Shown one piece after another: positions 19,251 to 28,311 of a stretch of 64,000 nucleotides of DNA. The stretch's first letter is position 1, and every line of letters starts with the position of its first letter. Below the pieces are notes generated by a model. It searched no databases. It had not been told where the DNA came from and saw only the letters and a list, made by a program, of their open reading frames with translations. The DNA comes from Streptomyces violaceusniger (lineage in GTDB: Bacteria; Actinomycetota; Actinomycetes; Streptomycetales; Streptomycetaceae): positions 372,001 to 436,000 of the forward strand of contig BJHW01000001.1 in the NCBI GenBank assembly GCA_005405945.1, written 5' to 3'. A program made the translations under genes and the position numbers.

Positions 19251-20243
19251 TCAGGGGCGGGGATCCAGCACGCGGGCGAGTGAGTCGAGGGACGCCAGGG
19301 CGTCAGGGCCGGTGGGAGTGAGGACGACGCTGGTCGCGCCCGCTGCGTGGCGGGCTGTGATCGCTTCGCGTGCCTGGTCGGGGGTGCCGGCGATGCTCAG
19401 TTGGCGGACCCAGGCGGCGGGCATGGTCTGGGCGAATTGCCGGGCGTCGGCGCAGGCGGCGCGGTGTTCGCGCAGCCGCGCGGCGAACGGCAGGGGGTCG
19501 ATGTGGGCAGCCCAGGCCGGCTCGCCGATGGCGGTCAGTCCGTCGCGGACGCGGGCGAGAGCGGCGTCCTCGTCGTCATCGACGGCGGCGGCGTCGTAGG
19601 TGACGACTTCGGGCGCGCTCGCATCGGAGCTGCTGCACAGGTGCCGGAGTGAGGAGGCGATGTAGGCGGGGGCCGCGGGCTCGGCCAGGAGGAGCCCATC
19701 GGCCACCTCGCCCGCGGCTGCCTGCGATTTGGGACCGCGTACGCCGAGGACGACCGGGGGGACGATGTCGGGGGTCTCGGTGATGACGACGCCTTCGCAG
19801 CGCACGTAGCGGCCGCCTGCCGGGCCGGGCTCGCCGCGCATGAGCAGGCGCAGCGCGGTCGTGTACTCCTTGATCAGCGTCAGGGGGCTGGTGGGCCAGG
19901 CTCCCGCCTGACGCATCCAGTCGGGCATGCCGTGGCCGATACCGGCGATCAGGCGACCGGGGTAGAGCTGGGCGAGGGTGGCCAGTTCCATCGCGGCGAA
20001 GCACACGTTGCGGGCGCCGGCGGGCATGATGCCGATACCGACGCTGATGCTGGTGGTGCTGGCGAGGACGGGGCCGGCCTGCGCGAGTCCGCCGCGCCAG
20101 CCGAGGTCCTCCACCACCCACACCTGGTCGAACCCCAGCTCTTCGGCTCGCCGCGCGTACGGCAGCACGTCCCGTACGGGCAGGTCGCGGGGAAGCATGA
20201 TCCCGACACGGCCGCGAGCGGGGATGGTATCGGTCTCGGGCAT
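19251..20243 (-). CDS. LLM-class F420/FMN-dependent oxidoreductase
   Basis: A 330-residue luciferase-like monooxygenase-fold protein (TIM barrel). The start is the ATG at 20243, preceded by AAGGAGCCCT, rather than the longer upstream frame. Typical segments are RRAEELGFDQVWVVEDLGWR near the N-terminus, SVGIGIMPAGARNVCFAAMELATL, GRLIAGIGHGMPDWM and LIKEYTTALRLLMRGE, which resemble the F420-dependent MER-like branch. The C-terminus ends in GATSVVLTPTGPDAL. The physiological substrate cannot be told. Neighbours are a HAD hydrolase, an MFS remnant and a DeoR regulator, none of which identifies a pathway. Confidence 0.85.
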   Translation of the reverse strand: MPETDTIPARGRVGIMLPRDLPVRDVLPYARRAEELGFDQVWVVEDLGWRGGLAQAGPVLASTTSISVGIGIMPAGARNVCFAAMELATLAQLYPGRLIAGIGHGMPDWMRQAGAWPTSPLTLIKEYTTALRLLMRGEPGPAGGRYVRCEGVVITETPDIVPPVVLGVRGPKSQAAAGEVADGLLLAEPAAPAYIASSLRHLCSSSDASAPEVVTYDAAAVDDDEDAALARVRDGLTAIGEPAWAAHIDPLPFAARLREHRAACADARQFAQTMPAAWVRQLSIAGTPDQAREAITARHAAGATSVVLTPTGPDALASLDSLARVLDPRP

Positions 20244-20357
20244 CAAGGGCTCCTTCTGGTGGCGGTGGGTTCTCCCCCACCGGTCTTGCGGCCGGCCGGG
20301 GCGAGCGTGGGGGCCGGTGTGCGGCACACGGTGTCAGGTACCGTGCCGCACAGGCGG

Positions 20358-20920
20358 TCAGTGGCTGCTCCGCGCCGGCTCGCGTATGCGGTGTGACGGC
20401 TCGCGCGTGCGGTCGGATCCGGTGCGCAGGATTCGGGCGGCCGCAGCGGTGATGGCGCACAGCACGGTCAGCAGCACGAAGGCGTGGTCCAACGCCACGA
20501 GATGGGTCAGCCGGCCGATGACGGCGGGTCCGGGGAGCATGCCCAGGTAGCCGAGCCCGGCGTTGCGGGAGACGTCGGCGCCGACGGCGGAGGCGTTGGC
20601 GTGCCCGACCGCGTCGAAGAGCTGAGGGACGCAGCCGGACAGTCCCAGGCCGAACGACGCCCAGCCCGCGAACGCGGCCCATATCCACGGCGAGACGGCC
20701 ACGCTCGTGACCCGGCGGCCGCCCATGCCCTCTCCACGTACACGGAGTGGGCGTTCATGCTCACGTCGGGACAGCCGTTGCAGAAACCGAAGACCAGCAG
20801 GGTATTCGCCGGCGTCCGGGGATCCCGGGGCAGGCCGGGCAGTCCACCGCCGTGCCGCACAGGACGAAGGAGAAGAAGTTCGCCACACGGGCGGACCGAA
20901 GCGAGCGTTCCATGTCGCCC
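20358..20920 (-). pseudogene. MFS transporter with central deletion
   Basis: The minus strand starts like a sugar-type MFS protein (MERSLRSARVANFFSFV) and shows, in another frame, NGCPDVSMNAHSVYVERAW, the conserved loop of the YbjJ-like branch. From about 20700 it continues with late helices (IWAAFAGWASFGLGLSGCVP, RLTHLVALDHAFVLLTVLC). Only about a third to half of the expected length of about 400 residues is left, and the frames do not match, so the middle of the gene is gone. It is divergent from the DeoR regulator, which probably controlled it. Confidence 0.7.
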
Positions 20921-20925
20921 ACCAT

Positions 20926-20980
20926 AACGAACACACTTTGTGATTGGAAAGCCTATAAACGAACAGCTTGTTTGTTCGTT
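20926..20980. promoter_or_regulatory. Candidate DeoR operator: three AACGAACA boxes
   Basis: The octamer AACGAACA occurs at 20926-20933 and again at 20958-20965. Its exact inverse TGTTCGTT occurs at 20973-20980, giving an inverted pair with a 7-bp spacer. The direct copies are 32 bp apart, close to three helical turns. The boxes lie between the broken MFS gene and the DeoR start, in an A+T-rich patch. DeoR-family proteins bind repeated sites of this kind, so this is probably the autoregulatory and MFS operator. Confidence 0.6.
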
Positions 20981-21003
20981 ACGAGGTGATGTTCAATCGC
21001 GGT

Positions 21004-21765
21004 ATGAGCAACGCAGGCCGACACAGGCTGATCGCCCAGGCCGTCGGAGAGTCAGGAAGTGCCACGGTCCAGGAACTCGCCGCGCTGACCGGCACCTCGG
21101 AGATGACCATCCGGCGCGACCTCGACACACTGGCCGCCCACGGCGTCCTCGAACGCGTCCGCGGCGGGGCACGCACCCTGCTGCTCAGGGGCGAGGAGCC
21201 GCCCTTCGCGCTGCGCGCCCCCGAAGCCATCGACGCCAAGCGCCGGATCGCGGCCGAGGTGTCCTCGCTCATCGCCGACGGCGAGTCCGTCCTCCTCGAC
21301 AGCGGCACCACCTGCCTGGAGGTCGCCCGTCTGCTGCGTGGCCGGCAGGTCACCGTGATGCCCCTGTCGTTGCAGGCAATTCACGTACTCAGCGACGCCC
21401 CGGGTCCGACCACGCTGATGGTGCCGGGCGGGCAGCCCCGCGCCGCCGAGGGGGCCCTGACCGGCCCCCTCGCGCTCGCCTCCCTGGCGGCACTGCGCTT
21501 CGACACCGCGGTCATCGGCTGCTGCGGCCTGAGCGCGGCCGAGGGCTTGACCGCCTACGACCTCGACGACGCGGCGGTGAAGAAGGCCGGCATCGCCTCC
21601 GCGCGCCGTATCATCGTCGCCGCGGACGGCAGCAAACTAGGCCGCACCGCCTACGCCCACGTCGGCCCCCCCACGCTCCTCAACACCCTTGTCACCGACA
21701 CCACGGCACCTGCCGACGAGGTGACCGCGCTCGAAAGCGGCGGCACCGTCGTCAAGACCGCCTGA
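21004..21765 (+). CDS. DeoR/GlpR-family transcriptional regulator
   Basis: A 253-residue DeoR-type regulator. The winged HTH occupies residues about 5-60 (SATVQELAALTGTSEMTIRR, DLDTLAAHGVLERVRGGA). The sugar-phosphate-sensing domain follows, with VLLDSGTTCLEVARLLRG, FDTAVIGCCGLSAAEGLT and IIVAADGSKLGRTAYAHVG. I chose the ATG at 21004; ATG 20989 is an alternative that adds five residues. It sits divergent from a degraded MFS sugar transporter, with repeated AACGAACA boxes in between. Such regulators are normally released by a phosphorylated sugar intermediate. Confidence 0.9.
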   Translation: MSNAGRHRLIAQAVGESGSATVQELAALTGTSEMTIRRDLDTLAAHGVLERVRGGARTLLLRGEEPPFALRAPEAIDAKRRIAAEVSSLIADGESVLLDSGTTCLEVARLLRGRQVTVMPLSLQAIHVLSDAPGPTTLMVPGGQPRAAEGALTGPLALASLAALRFDTAVIGCCGLSAAEGLTAYDLDDAAVKKAGIASARRIIVAADGSKLGRTAYAHVGPPTLLNTLVTDTTAPADEVTALESGGTVVKTA

Positions 21766-22353
21766 CAAGTCAACAACGCGGGCTACATGTCGATCCGCGG
21801 TGGCCAGCGCAAGCAGACCTCCCGCCGCATGGGCACGGAGTTCCGCGGGAACGTGTCAGGCGACACGCCGTATCAAGCGCAGCGCCGCCGCCGGCCTCCC
21901 CCACCTGCGCCCCGGGGCGGAACAGCGTTCGAACGGACGAGTCAGGTGGGGCCGGGGGTTCGTGGCCGACGCAGAGGGTGCCCAGGAGGACCGCGCCGCG
22001 CAAGCGGCAGCTATGCGAGATGACCGGGACCACGCCGGTCCCACTGCCGGGTCCCGCGTTCAGTCACCGTGGGGCCGATGGCCGTTGTCCGCGCGCGGAG
22101 GGGAGGGGCCTGCCCGGCGCCGTCGGTGCGCACGGCCTTCGGCACGCCTGGAGCGGGGCGGCTGCCCGCGGTCGGCTGGGGGCGAGGCGTGAGTGTCGGT
22201 GCGGACGTCACGGCCGCCACCGGGAACCTCCGGCAGGGCCTGGAAGCGTGGTCGAGCGAGCTGGACGTCGCCATCGGGGCCCCGGCGTGCGGCCGTTCCT
22301 GAGCGTCGCGCTTGGGCCGCGTGGAGGGCCCCCGGAGCCTGCCGCGCCTACAC
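21766..22353. other. No supported gene
   Basis: Just after the DeoR stop the plus strand reads VNNAGYMSIR, reminiscent of an SDR NNAG motif, but no further SDR sequence follows. Other frames are composition-driven. I see nothing assignable. Confidence 0.45.
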
Positions 22354-22962
22354 CTATGTGTCCGGGTCCTCGGACTCGTCAGCCGCGCCGGGCAGTTGGG
22401 TCAGGTGCCGGTGCAGGACGGCCCGGATGGTGTCCGGACTCAGGCGGTCGGGGTGGAGTGTCGCACCGAGGGCGAGTCCGTCGAGTACCGCGGCGAGATG
22501 CTCCACCGCCACCGGATCGTCCACACCCAGACGGTGCAGCAGGCGCCCGGCGACGTCCCGCAGCCCGTCGTGGAGTTCGGCGGCGATCTCGCCCAGGGCG
22601 GGGTCGGTGCGGGCAGCCGCGACGAAGTCCAGCCAGACCGCGGTCTCCTCGGCGCGTGCCGAGTCGAGCGGCAGGAACTGGCCCACCACCTCCTGCGCCA
22701 CCAGGCACAGGTCGTCCCCGGGGTGCCGCCGCTCCCGCTGGGCCGCCACTCGGACGTCCACCCGGCGCACCATCTCGCGGGCCGCGGCCATCAGGAGCTC
22801 GCGGTGGCTGGCGAAGTAGTGCCGTACGGACCCGACGGCGAGGCCGGCCTCGGCGGCGACGTTCCGGAGAGTGGCCTGCTGGATGCCGCCGCGGGCCACG
22901 ACCCGGAAGACGGCGTCCACGACCTCGCGGCGGCGCTCCTCGGGATCCACCATCTTTGGCAC
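22354..22962 (-). CDS. TetR-family transcriptional regulator
   Basis: A 202-residue TetR protein. The N-terminal HTH spans residues about 10-55 (GGIQQATLRNVAAEAGLAVG, SVRHYFASHRELL). The ligand domain includes VWLDFVAAARTDPALGEIAA and a C-terminal dimer helix (AVLDGLALGATLHPDRLSP), like the BetI/RutR subgroup. The first codon may be GTG 22962 or ATG 22953. It is divergent from a membrane protein/agmatine deiminase pair, and two palindromes lie in the intervening space. It probably represses that pair and itself. Confidence 0.88.
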   Translation of the reverse strand: MPKMVDPEERRREVVDAVFRVVARGGIQQATLRNVAAEAGLAVGSVRHYFASHRELLMAAAREMVRRVDVRVAAQRERRHPGDDLCLVAQEVVGQFLPLDSARAEETAVWLDFVAAARTDPALGEIAAELHDGLRDVAGRLLHRLGVDDPVAVEHLAAVLDGLALGATLHPDRLSPDTIRAVLHRHLTQLPGAADESEDPDT

Positions 22963-22972
22963 CCGGCTTTTA

Positions 22973-23015
22973 TAGCACGACCGTGCTACGTTTTATTTAG
23001 CACGAAGATGCTAAA
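22973..23015. promoter_or_regulatory. Candidate TetR operators (two palindromes)
   Basis: Two A+T-rich inverted repeats lie between the divergent TetR gene and the operon at 23073. The first is TAGCACG-AC-CGTGCTA (22973-22988) and the second TTTAGCA-CGAAGA-TGCTAAA (22996-23015). Both contain the core TAGCA...TGCTA, spaced for two dimers. The second also resembles a -10 region, so binding would block transcription of the operon. Confidence 0.6.
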
Positions 23016-23072
23016 AAAGATTGGGCGGACGCCGCAGCCCGCCGTCCCGGTGACCAGGATCAAGGAGAAGCC

Positions 23073-23804
23073 ATGGACCCCTCGGAGCCGACCTCTTCGC
23101 CGTCAGTACCGCAGCCGGCCCGGCCGTCGGCGCCCGCGCGCCGGCGCCGCCTCGGCCGCCTGGCCCGCTTGGCCCTCGACCTGGGCATCTCGCCCCTTGC
23201 GTACTACGGCTGCCTCGTCGCGGGTGTGGCCACACTCCCCGCGCTCCTGACCGCGACCGGAGTGGCGGCCCTCTGGCTCGCCGCCACCGTCCTGCACGAC
23301 CGGCGTGCCGACGGCCTGGCCCTTGCCATGCTCCTCATGTACGGATTGTCGGCCGCCTTCGCCGCCGTGACCTCCCAACCCCAGCCGCTGCTCCTGCGTG
23401 ACCCACTGATCAGCGCCCTCGCCGGATCGGTGTTCCTCATAAGCTGCCTCACCGCCACGCCCGCCACCGCCTATCTGGCCGGCAGGCTGCACGGTCAACC
23501 GCCGCACGAGCCGATCCTGCTCCGCGCGCACCGCACCGAGACGCTGGTGTGCGGTGCCGGACTCATGGCAGAGGCCGTGGCGCGTGTGCTGCTCGTGCTG
23601 ACCCTGCCGGTGTCCACGGCCGCCTCGCTCACGCCACCGCTGGAATTCGCCGTCCTCATCCCGCTCGTCGTGTGGATGATCCGCCACCGCAGGAACGCGC
23701 ACACCCGTATCACCGCCCGAGTGCCTTCGCGGACGCGGGACCCCGAGCCCGCGCCGCCGTCGGTCGCCTTCGTCCTCGAACGCCACCGCGGGGGCGCGCG
23801 ATGA
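23073..23804 (+). CDS. VC0807-like integral membrane protein
   Basis: A 243-residue membrane protein with a Pro-rich cytoplasmic N-terminus of about 35 residues and about six hydrophobic helices. Recognisable pieces are LALDLGISPLAYYGCLVAGV, LISALAGSVFLISCLTATPA and a late helix with PLEFAVLIPLVVWMI. This pattern matches the VC0807 family, of unknown function. AAGGAG precedes the ATG at 23073. Its stop overlaps the start of the agmatine deiminase gene (ATGA at 23801), so the two are co-translated. A transport or sensing role in polyamine metabolism is possible from context only. Confidence 0.75.
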   Translation: MDPSEPTSSPSVPQPARPSAPARRRRLGRLARLALDLGISPLAYYGCLVAGVATLPALLTATGVAALWLAATVLHDRRADGLALAMLLMYGLSAAFAAVTSQPQPLLLRDPLISALAGSVFLISCLTATPATAYLAGRLHGQPPHEPILLRAHRTETLVCGAGLMAEAVARVLLVLTLPVSTAASLTPPLEFAVLIPLVVWMIRHRRNAHTRITARVPSRTRDPEPAPPSVAFVLERHRGGAR

Positions 23805-24979
23805 GGACCGTGGACAGCACGCCCACCGCGGACGGCTTCCGCATGCCGGCGGAATGGGAGCCGCACGACGGATGCTGGATGGCGTGGCCGCAGAACGGTT
23901 ACGTCTGGCGCGACGGAGCCCGCCCCGCGCAGCACGCCCTCGCCGCCCTCGCCAACGCCGTCGCGGACACCGGGGAGGCAGTCACCGTCACCGTCACCGG
24001 CGACCAGTACGCACACGCCCGCTCCCGCCTCGACTCCCGCGTCCGCGTGGTGGAGACGACCAGTTGGCTGGGCTGGGCCCGGGACATCGCCCCCACCTTC
24101 GTGGTCGACGGCACCGGGCGGCGCCGGGGCGTGGACTTCGCCTTCAACGGCTACGGCAACCGCTACCCGTACTGGGCCACCGACGACCAGTACGCCCAAA
24201 GGGTGCTCGACCTCACCGACACCGACCGCTACCGCGCCCCGCTCGTGCTGGAGGGCGGCTCCTTCCACGTCGACGGGCAGGGAACCGCCCTCGTCACGGC
24301 CGAGACCCTGCTCGACCCCGCCCGCAACGAGGTCCCCTCACGCACCGCCATGCATCACCTCATGGCCGCCTACCTCGGAGTGACCCGCACCGTGTGGATC
24401 GAGTGGGGCCTCGCCGACGACGGCACGCGCGGCCATGTGGACAACATCGCGTGCTTCGCCGCCCCCGGGGTGGTCTGTCTGGCCTGGACCGACGACACGA
24501 GCGACCCCCAGTACGAGCGCAGCGCACGCGCCCTGGAAGACCTGAGAAACGTCCAGGACGCCAGAGGCCGCACCCTCCGGGTGGAGAAACTGCCGCTGCC
24601 CGGCCCGCTGTACGCCACCGAGGCCGAGCTTCGAGGCATCGACCGTCACGGCGTCCCGACCGCCGGCACCGTGCCACGCCCCCGGCTCGCCGCCTCCTAC
24701 ACCAACTTCTACGCAACGCAGGACCACCTCTTCGTCCCCCTGCTCGACCCCGAACACGACGACGAGGCCCTCGCCCGCCTCGCCAGGATCCACCCGCACC
24801 ACACAGTCGTCGGCCTCCCCACCCGCGAACTCCTCCTCGGCGGCGGCAACATCCACTGCGCCACCCAGCAGATACCGAGCAGCGGTGCGGTGGCGACGGG
24901 GCCTGGCAGTGGAGCCGGGCGGCGCCCACGATCGAACCATTCGTACGCCAGGAATCCCGTCGAACACCCTGTCCGGTGA
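23801..24979 (+). CDS. aguA: Agmatine deiminase, altered C-terminus
   Basis: A peptidyl-arginine-deiminase-fold enzyme that hydrolyses agmatine to N-carbamoylputrescine. The ATG at 23801 is chosen because the protein then begins with the family N-terminus (GFRMPAEWEPHDGCWMAWPQ). Active-site elements are ARDIAPTFVV, the conserved Glu in VLEGGSFHVDGQG, RGHVDNIACF with its catalytic His, and the nucleophilic Cys in GGGNIHCATQQIP. Members normally end a few residues after this motif. Here about 30 unrelated residues (SSGAVATGPG...) follow, which suggests that the natural 3' end was replaced by a rearrangement just after codon 361. The catalytic residues are intact. Confidence 0.9.
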   Translation: MRTVDSTPTADGFRMPAEWEPHDGCWMAWPQNGYVWRDGARPAQHALAALANAVADTGEAVTVTVTGDQYAHARSRLDSRVRVVETTSWLGWARDIAPTFVVDGTGRRRGVDFAFNGYGNRYPYWATDDQYAQRVLDLTDTDRYRAPLVLEGGSFHVDGQGTALVTAETLLDPARNEVPSRTAMHHLMAAYLGVTRTVWIEWGLADDGTRGHVDNIACFAAPGVVCLAWTDDTSDPQYERSARALEDLRNVQDARGRTLRVEKLPLPGPLYATEAELRGIDRHGVPTAGTVPRPRLAASYTNFYATQDHLFVPLLDPEHDDEALARLARIHPHHTVVGLPTRELLLGGGNIHCATQQIPSSGAVATGPGSGAGRRPRSNHSYARNPVEHPVR

Positions 24980-25194
24980 CCGAGTCGGCGGGGGCGCGTC
25001 GCCTCGCACGCCGGACGGATGGTGATGCCCACCAGATCGCCCACCGCGACGCGCGGAGCTGTCCCGGCGTATGAGGTGTGGTGCGTGCCGTGCTCGCCGA
25101 ACGGCCGTTGGTGCCGGCGGCGCTCCGCTGCCGCGGGGCGGGCCTTGGCTGGTGGCGTTCCCAGGGCACCGAGTGCGTCGCCTTCGGAATTGCC

Positions 25195-26290
25195 AGGGCT
25201 GACGGAACGGCGTGAGGGGTCCGGCCAGTCCGCGCTGAGAGGAATCCGCAGCCGCACCCGGTAGCCGCCCTCCGTGGTCGGGCCCTCCTCCAGGGTGCCG
25301 TGCAGGATGTCGGCCGTTCCCGCAGACCGACCAGGCCCTGCTGAGAACCGGGGAGGGAGAGGGAGGGACGCGTGGGACGGGTGTTGGTGACGGTCACTCC
25401 GACGTCGTCGCCGTCCTGCCCCAGCTCGACGCGAGCGGTGGTGCCGGGGGCGTGGTTGCGGACGTTGGTCAGCGCCTCCTGGACCGTGCGGTAGAGGGCC
25501 CGCTGGGCGGGTGTGCCCACGCCGGGCGGGAGTTCACCCGTCAGCTCCGTGTGAGTGCCGCTTGATTCCACGAGTTTACGCAGGTCGGCCAGGGTGGGCT
25601 GGGGCGTCAGCTCGGTGGCGTGGCCGCCGGAGGCGCGCAGCAGCGTGACCATGGTGCGCAGTTCGTCGAGCGTGGTGACGCTCGGCGAACGGATTGTGCG
25701 GGCGGCCTCTTTGACGTCCGCGTCCTTGGCGGCGGCCTGGAGGGCTCCGGCCCGTACGGTGATCAGGCCGACCTGGTGGGAGACCACGTCGTGCATCTCA
25801 CGGGCCAGTTGGGCGCGCTCGCGGGCGAGCACCGCCTGGGGGTGCAGTGCCCGCTCGTGCTCCCTGGCTTCCTCGATCTCGACAAGCCGCCGCGCCAAGT
25901 CCGGTGCGTCTGGAGAAGTTGAGCGATGAGGACCGGTGCGGCGGCGGTCGCCAGGCTGTACACGAAGGTGACCAGCGTCATGGTCCGGCCGACCTCGGTG
26001 AGGCCGGCCAGGGGCCACGGACTGCCGTTCGCGACGGCGGTCAGGGCGACGCACACCGCGAGGAGCCGGCGGTTGCGGGAGCGCTCGGCCAGCGTGAACA
26101 GCGCCGCGAGCGGGGCAACGGCCACACGGGCTGCGTCAGCGCGATGGGCAGGGTGAGCAGGAACACGCCGAGCGGGAACCTGCGCCGGAAGGCCAGTGCG
26201 GCGCAGCCGAGCGTGGCCGGCGCGACGCCGAGGCGCGAGTCGTCCCACAGGTTCAGCCACACGTCCGCGGCCGTCCTGCGAGGCACCCCG
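25195..26290 (-). CDS. Two-component sensor histidine kinase, three frameshifts
   Basis: A NarL-type kinase of the HisKA_3 class. Membrane helices are encoded at about 26290-25930 (FPLGVFLLTLPIALTQPV, then VAPLAALFTLAERSRNRRLL). The dimerisation/phosphoacceptor segment is ERAQLAREMHDVVSHQVGLI, with the His in MHDVV, and the ATPase region has YRTVQEALTNVRNHAPG and QQGLVGLRER, ending in RVRLRIPLSAD. The frame changes near 26128, 25915 and 25320, and one added base restores the family sequence each time. Its 5' end is fused to a response-regulator fragment, and no proper start codon is evident. Confidence 0.65.
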
Positions 26291-26374
26291 AATGAGTTCG
26301 AAGCCCGAGCGGACCAGCGCCTCGTCATCCACCACCACTACCCGGATCACGCGCTCCGCCTCACCTTTGTTCAT
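26291..26374 (-). pseudogene. Response regulator, N-terminal 28 codons
   Basis: From the ATG at 26374 the minus strand reads MNKGEAERVIRVVVVDDEAL followed by VRSGFELI. This is the start of a NarL-type response regulator with its acidic pocket (VDDE). It breaks off before the phosphorylated Asp and runs directly into the histidine kinase coding sequence. The cognate regulator has thus been deleted, leaving its first 28 codons joined to the kinase. Confidence 0.7.
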
Positions 26375-26589
26375 GCCGTCCGGCCCATGCCGCCTCGACC
26401 CTAAGGCCATGCGGAGCCCCGGCGGCCCGACGACCGGCAGCTCCAGCCACACGGCGGGGCAGCACCCACCAGTCGGCAGGGGCATCACAGCCGCCTGCCG
26501 GATAGTCCATGATCGGCCCCGTCTCCAGTCTGAGGGGCATGACACCTCACGCGGACTCCCCGCTGCCCCCTGCCGGTCGTGCCGACCCT

Positions 26590-27055
26590 CGCCTTCTACG
26601 GACTGTTCTTCCTGCTGGTGCTGGTGCTGTACCGGCTGGGCACCAAGCCGCTGGCGCTGGTTGCCGCGGGTTGGGCCCTGATGGGCCCGCGGCTGCTGTA
26701 CCTGAGGAAGCCGGTGGTCGGTGACCGTTCGTTCCCCGCCGCCGGCCAGGCCGACGGCATCGTCTCGCTGCTCCTCACCGGCGGCTACCCGGCCCTGACC
26801 TGGGTCCCGTTCGTCATCGCCGGTATGGCTGCCGCCCGCCTCGACCTGGCCGCGACGGCTGTCCGGATACGCCTCGCCCTCACCGGCGTCGCCCTTGCCG
26901 TCACCGGCTATGGCGGCTCCTGGCTGGCGCCTGCCCGGCTTCATCGCGTCCGTCACCGTCCTCGCCACCCGCTGGTCCCGCTTCTTCCAGCGAGGGCCGC
27001 TCGAACGGCTGATGGGCAGGGCGACCGGGATCGCCCGACGCATTCGAAAGGACCG
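26590..27055 (+). pseudogene. DUF418-family membrane protein remnant
   Basis: The plus strand encodes LAFYGLFFLLVLVLYRLGTK and then LLLTGGYPALTWVPFVIAGM, a well-conserved part of DUF418/heparan-N-acetyltransferase-like membrane proteins. Just before the end comes FFQRGPLERLMGRATGIARR, close to the family C-terminus (RFFRRGPLE...). The first and last pieces are in different frames and several helices are missing, so the gene is broken by internal deletion. Confidence 0.6.
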
Positions 27056-27546
27056 CGTCCTACGTGGTGAGGCGGTCGTTGACCCGGTATGGGGCAGGGT
27101 ACGTGGAGTTTGGTCGGGCCGGACGGGCTGTGGGACATGGCGAAGCCGCACCGTTCGGCGTGGCCCTGCCGGTCACCTCCGCCTCGGCGTCGGAGGCGGT
27201 CCTCTCCGAGGCACCGCCTGGGCGTTGCCGCTCGTGGCACCGGGCAGCACGCAAGGCGGTGCCCTGTCCGGTTCCGCCGTGTCGTCAGGCGACGCGGCGG
27301 ATCGGTGGAGCGGCGTCAACCGGTGCGTCCTGGGCTCACCGGGCAGGGCGAACGACGGCCACCACCGATCACCTCCGCCGAGTGGCACCGGTCCGAACCA
27401 GGTGGCCATCCCCGGGGACGATGATCGCCGACGGCCAACAGACCACACCACCCAGCCGCGGCCACGTGGCGCGGGCGGCAGACGCCGCGGGTGGCGGCCG
27501 ACAACGACATCACCACTTGGTGAAGGCGCAAGGTCGCGGTGACAGG
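27056..27546. other. No supported gene
   Basis: Open frames exist on both strands but none carries recognisable motifs or a good start. I see nothing assignable between the DUF418 remnant and the GntR gene. Confidence 0.5.
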
Positions 27547-28290
27547 TCATACGGCGTCGCTCGGCAGTCCGGGAGACCGGGCGATCTCCTGTTCGGCGGC
27601 TTCGATGATGGCCAGTACGGCCGCGGCCGCGGCCGCGGGATCGCGGGCCTCGACGGCTTCCACGATGGCGCGGTGACCCGGCAGCGAGGCTTCCACCGCG
27701 CCGGGGGTCTGGGTGCTCACGAGAAAGCTGTGTTCCAGCGCGATGTCGACAGCGCGGCCCAGTGAGCCGAGCAGACGGTTGCCGCTGGCGTCGAGCAGGG
27801 CCCGGTGGAAGGCGATGTCGGCCTCGACGTAGCCGCCGCGGCCGGGTTCCGCCGCTGCGGCCTCCATGGCCGCCAGGGAGTCGTACAGGACTCGTACATC
27901 GTCGGGGCCGGCCCGGTCGGCGGCGAGCCGGGCCGCCTCGGGCTCGACGATCCGGCGCAGTTCACCCGTATCGCGCAGCAGAACCGTCGCGTCCCCGGCC
28001 TGTTTCCAGCGCAGCACGTCACGGTCCAGGTGGTTCCAGTGCTCCGGGGGCAGCACCCGTGTGCCGGTGCGCGGGCGTACGTGCAGCATCCCCTTGGCCA
28101 CCAGCGCCTTGACCGCTTCCCGCAACACGCCGCGGCTGACGCCGAGCTCGGCCGCGAGCGCGTCCTCGACCGGCAACGGATCCCCCGGCTCCCACGCGCC
28201 ACCCACGATGCGCCGCCCGAGTTCGTCGACCACGCGCTGGTGCGTGGTCGGGAAGTGCGCCACGATCTCTGCTCGCCCCCTGGACGCCAT
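27547..28290 (-). CDS. GntR-family (FadR/FCD) regulator
   Basis: A 247-residue regulator. The winged HTH spans residues about 15-80 (PLPVEDALAAELGVSRGVLR, EAVKALVAKGMLHVRPRTGT). The FCD ligand domain follows, with conserved metal-site residues in YVEADIAFHRALLDASGN and SLPGHRAIVEAVEARD. It is divergent from a sugar-acid dehydratase gene, and a perfect 7-1-7 palindrome lies between them. Regulators of this branch (LgoR, DgoR and similar) sense sugar acids, so a galactonate, arabonate or xylonate-type ligand is likely. Confidence 0.92.
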   Translation of the reverse strand: MASRGRAEIVAHFPTTHQRVVDELGRRIVGGAWEPGDPLPVEDALAAELGVSRGVLREAVKALVAKGMLHVRPRTGTRVLPPEHWNHLDRDVLRWKQAGDATVLLRDTGELRRIVEPEAARLAADRAGPDDVRVLYDSLAAMEAAAAEPGRGGYVEADIAFHRALLDASGNRLLGSLGRAVDIALEHSFLVSTQTPGAVEASLPGHRAIVEAVEARDPAAAAAAVLAIIEAAEQEIARSPGLPSDAV

Positions 28291-28296
28291 TCATCG

Positions 28297-28311
28297 AATC
28301 ATTTAATGATT
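28297..28311. promoter_or_regulatory. Candidate GntR operator
   Basis: A perfect inverted repeat, AATCATT-T-AATGATT, stands 6 bp upstream of the GntR start and about 87 bp before the dehydratase gene. It is strongly A+T-rich against the local G+C. FadR-type GntR regulators commonly recognise short symmetric sites of this kind in the divergent promoter they share with their target. Confidence 0.65.

Noticed and set aside
21766..22353. An SDR remnant suggested by VNNAGYM after the DeoR gene
   Set aside because: Only about seven residues match; no further SDR motif follows in any frame.
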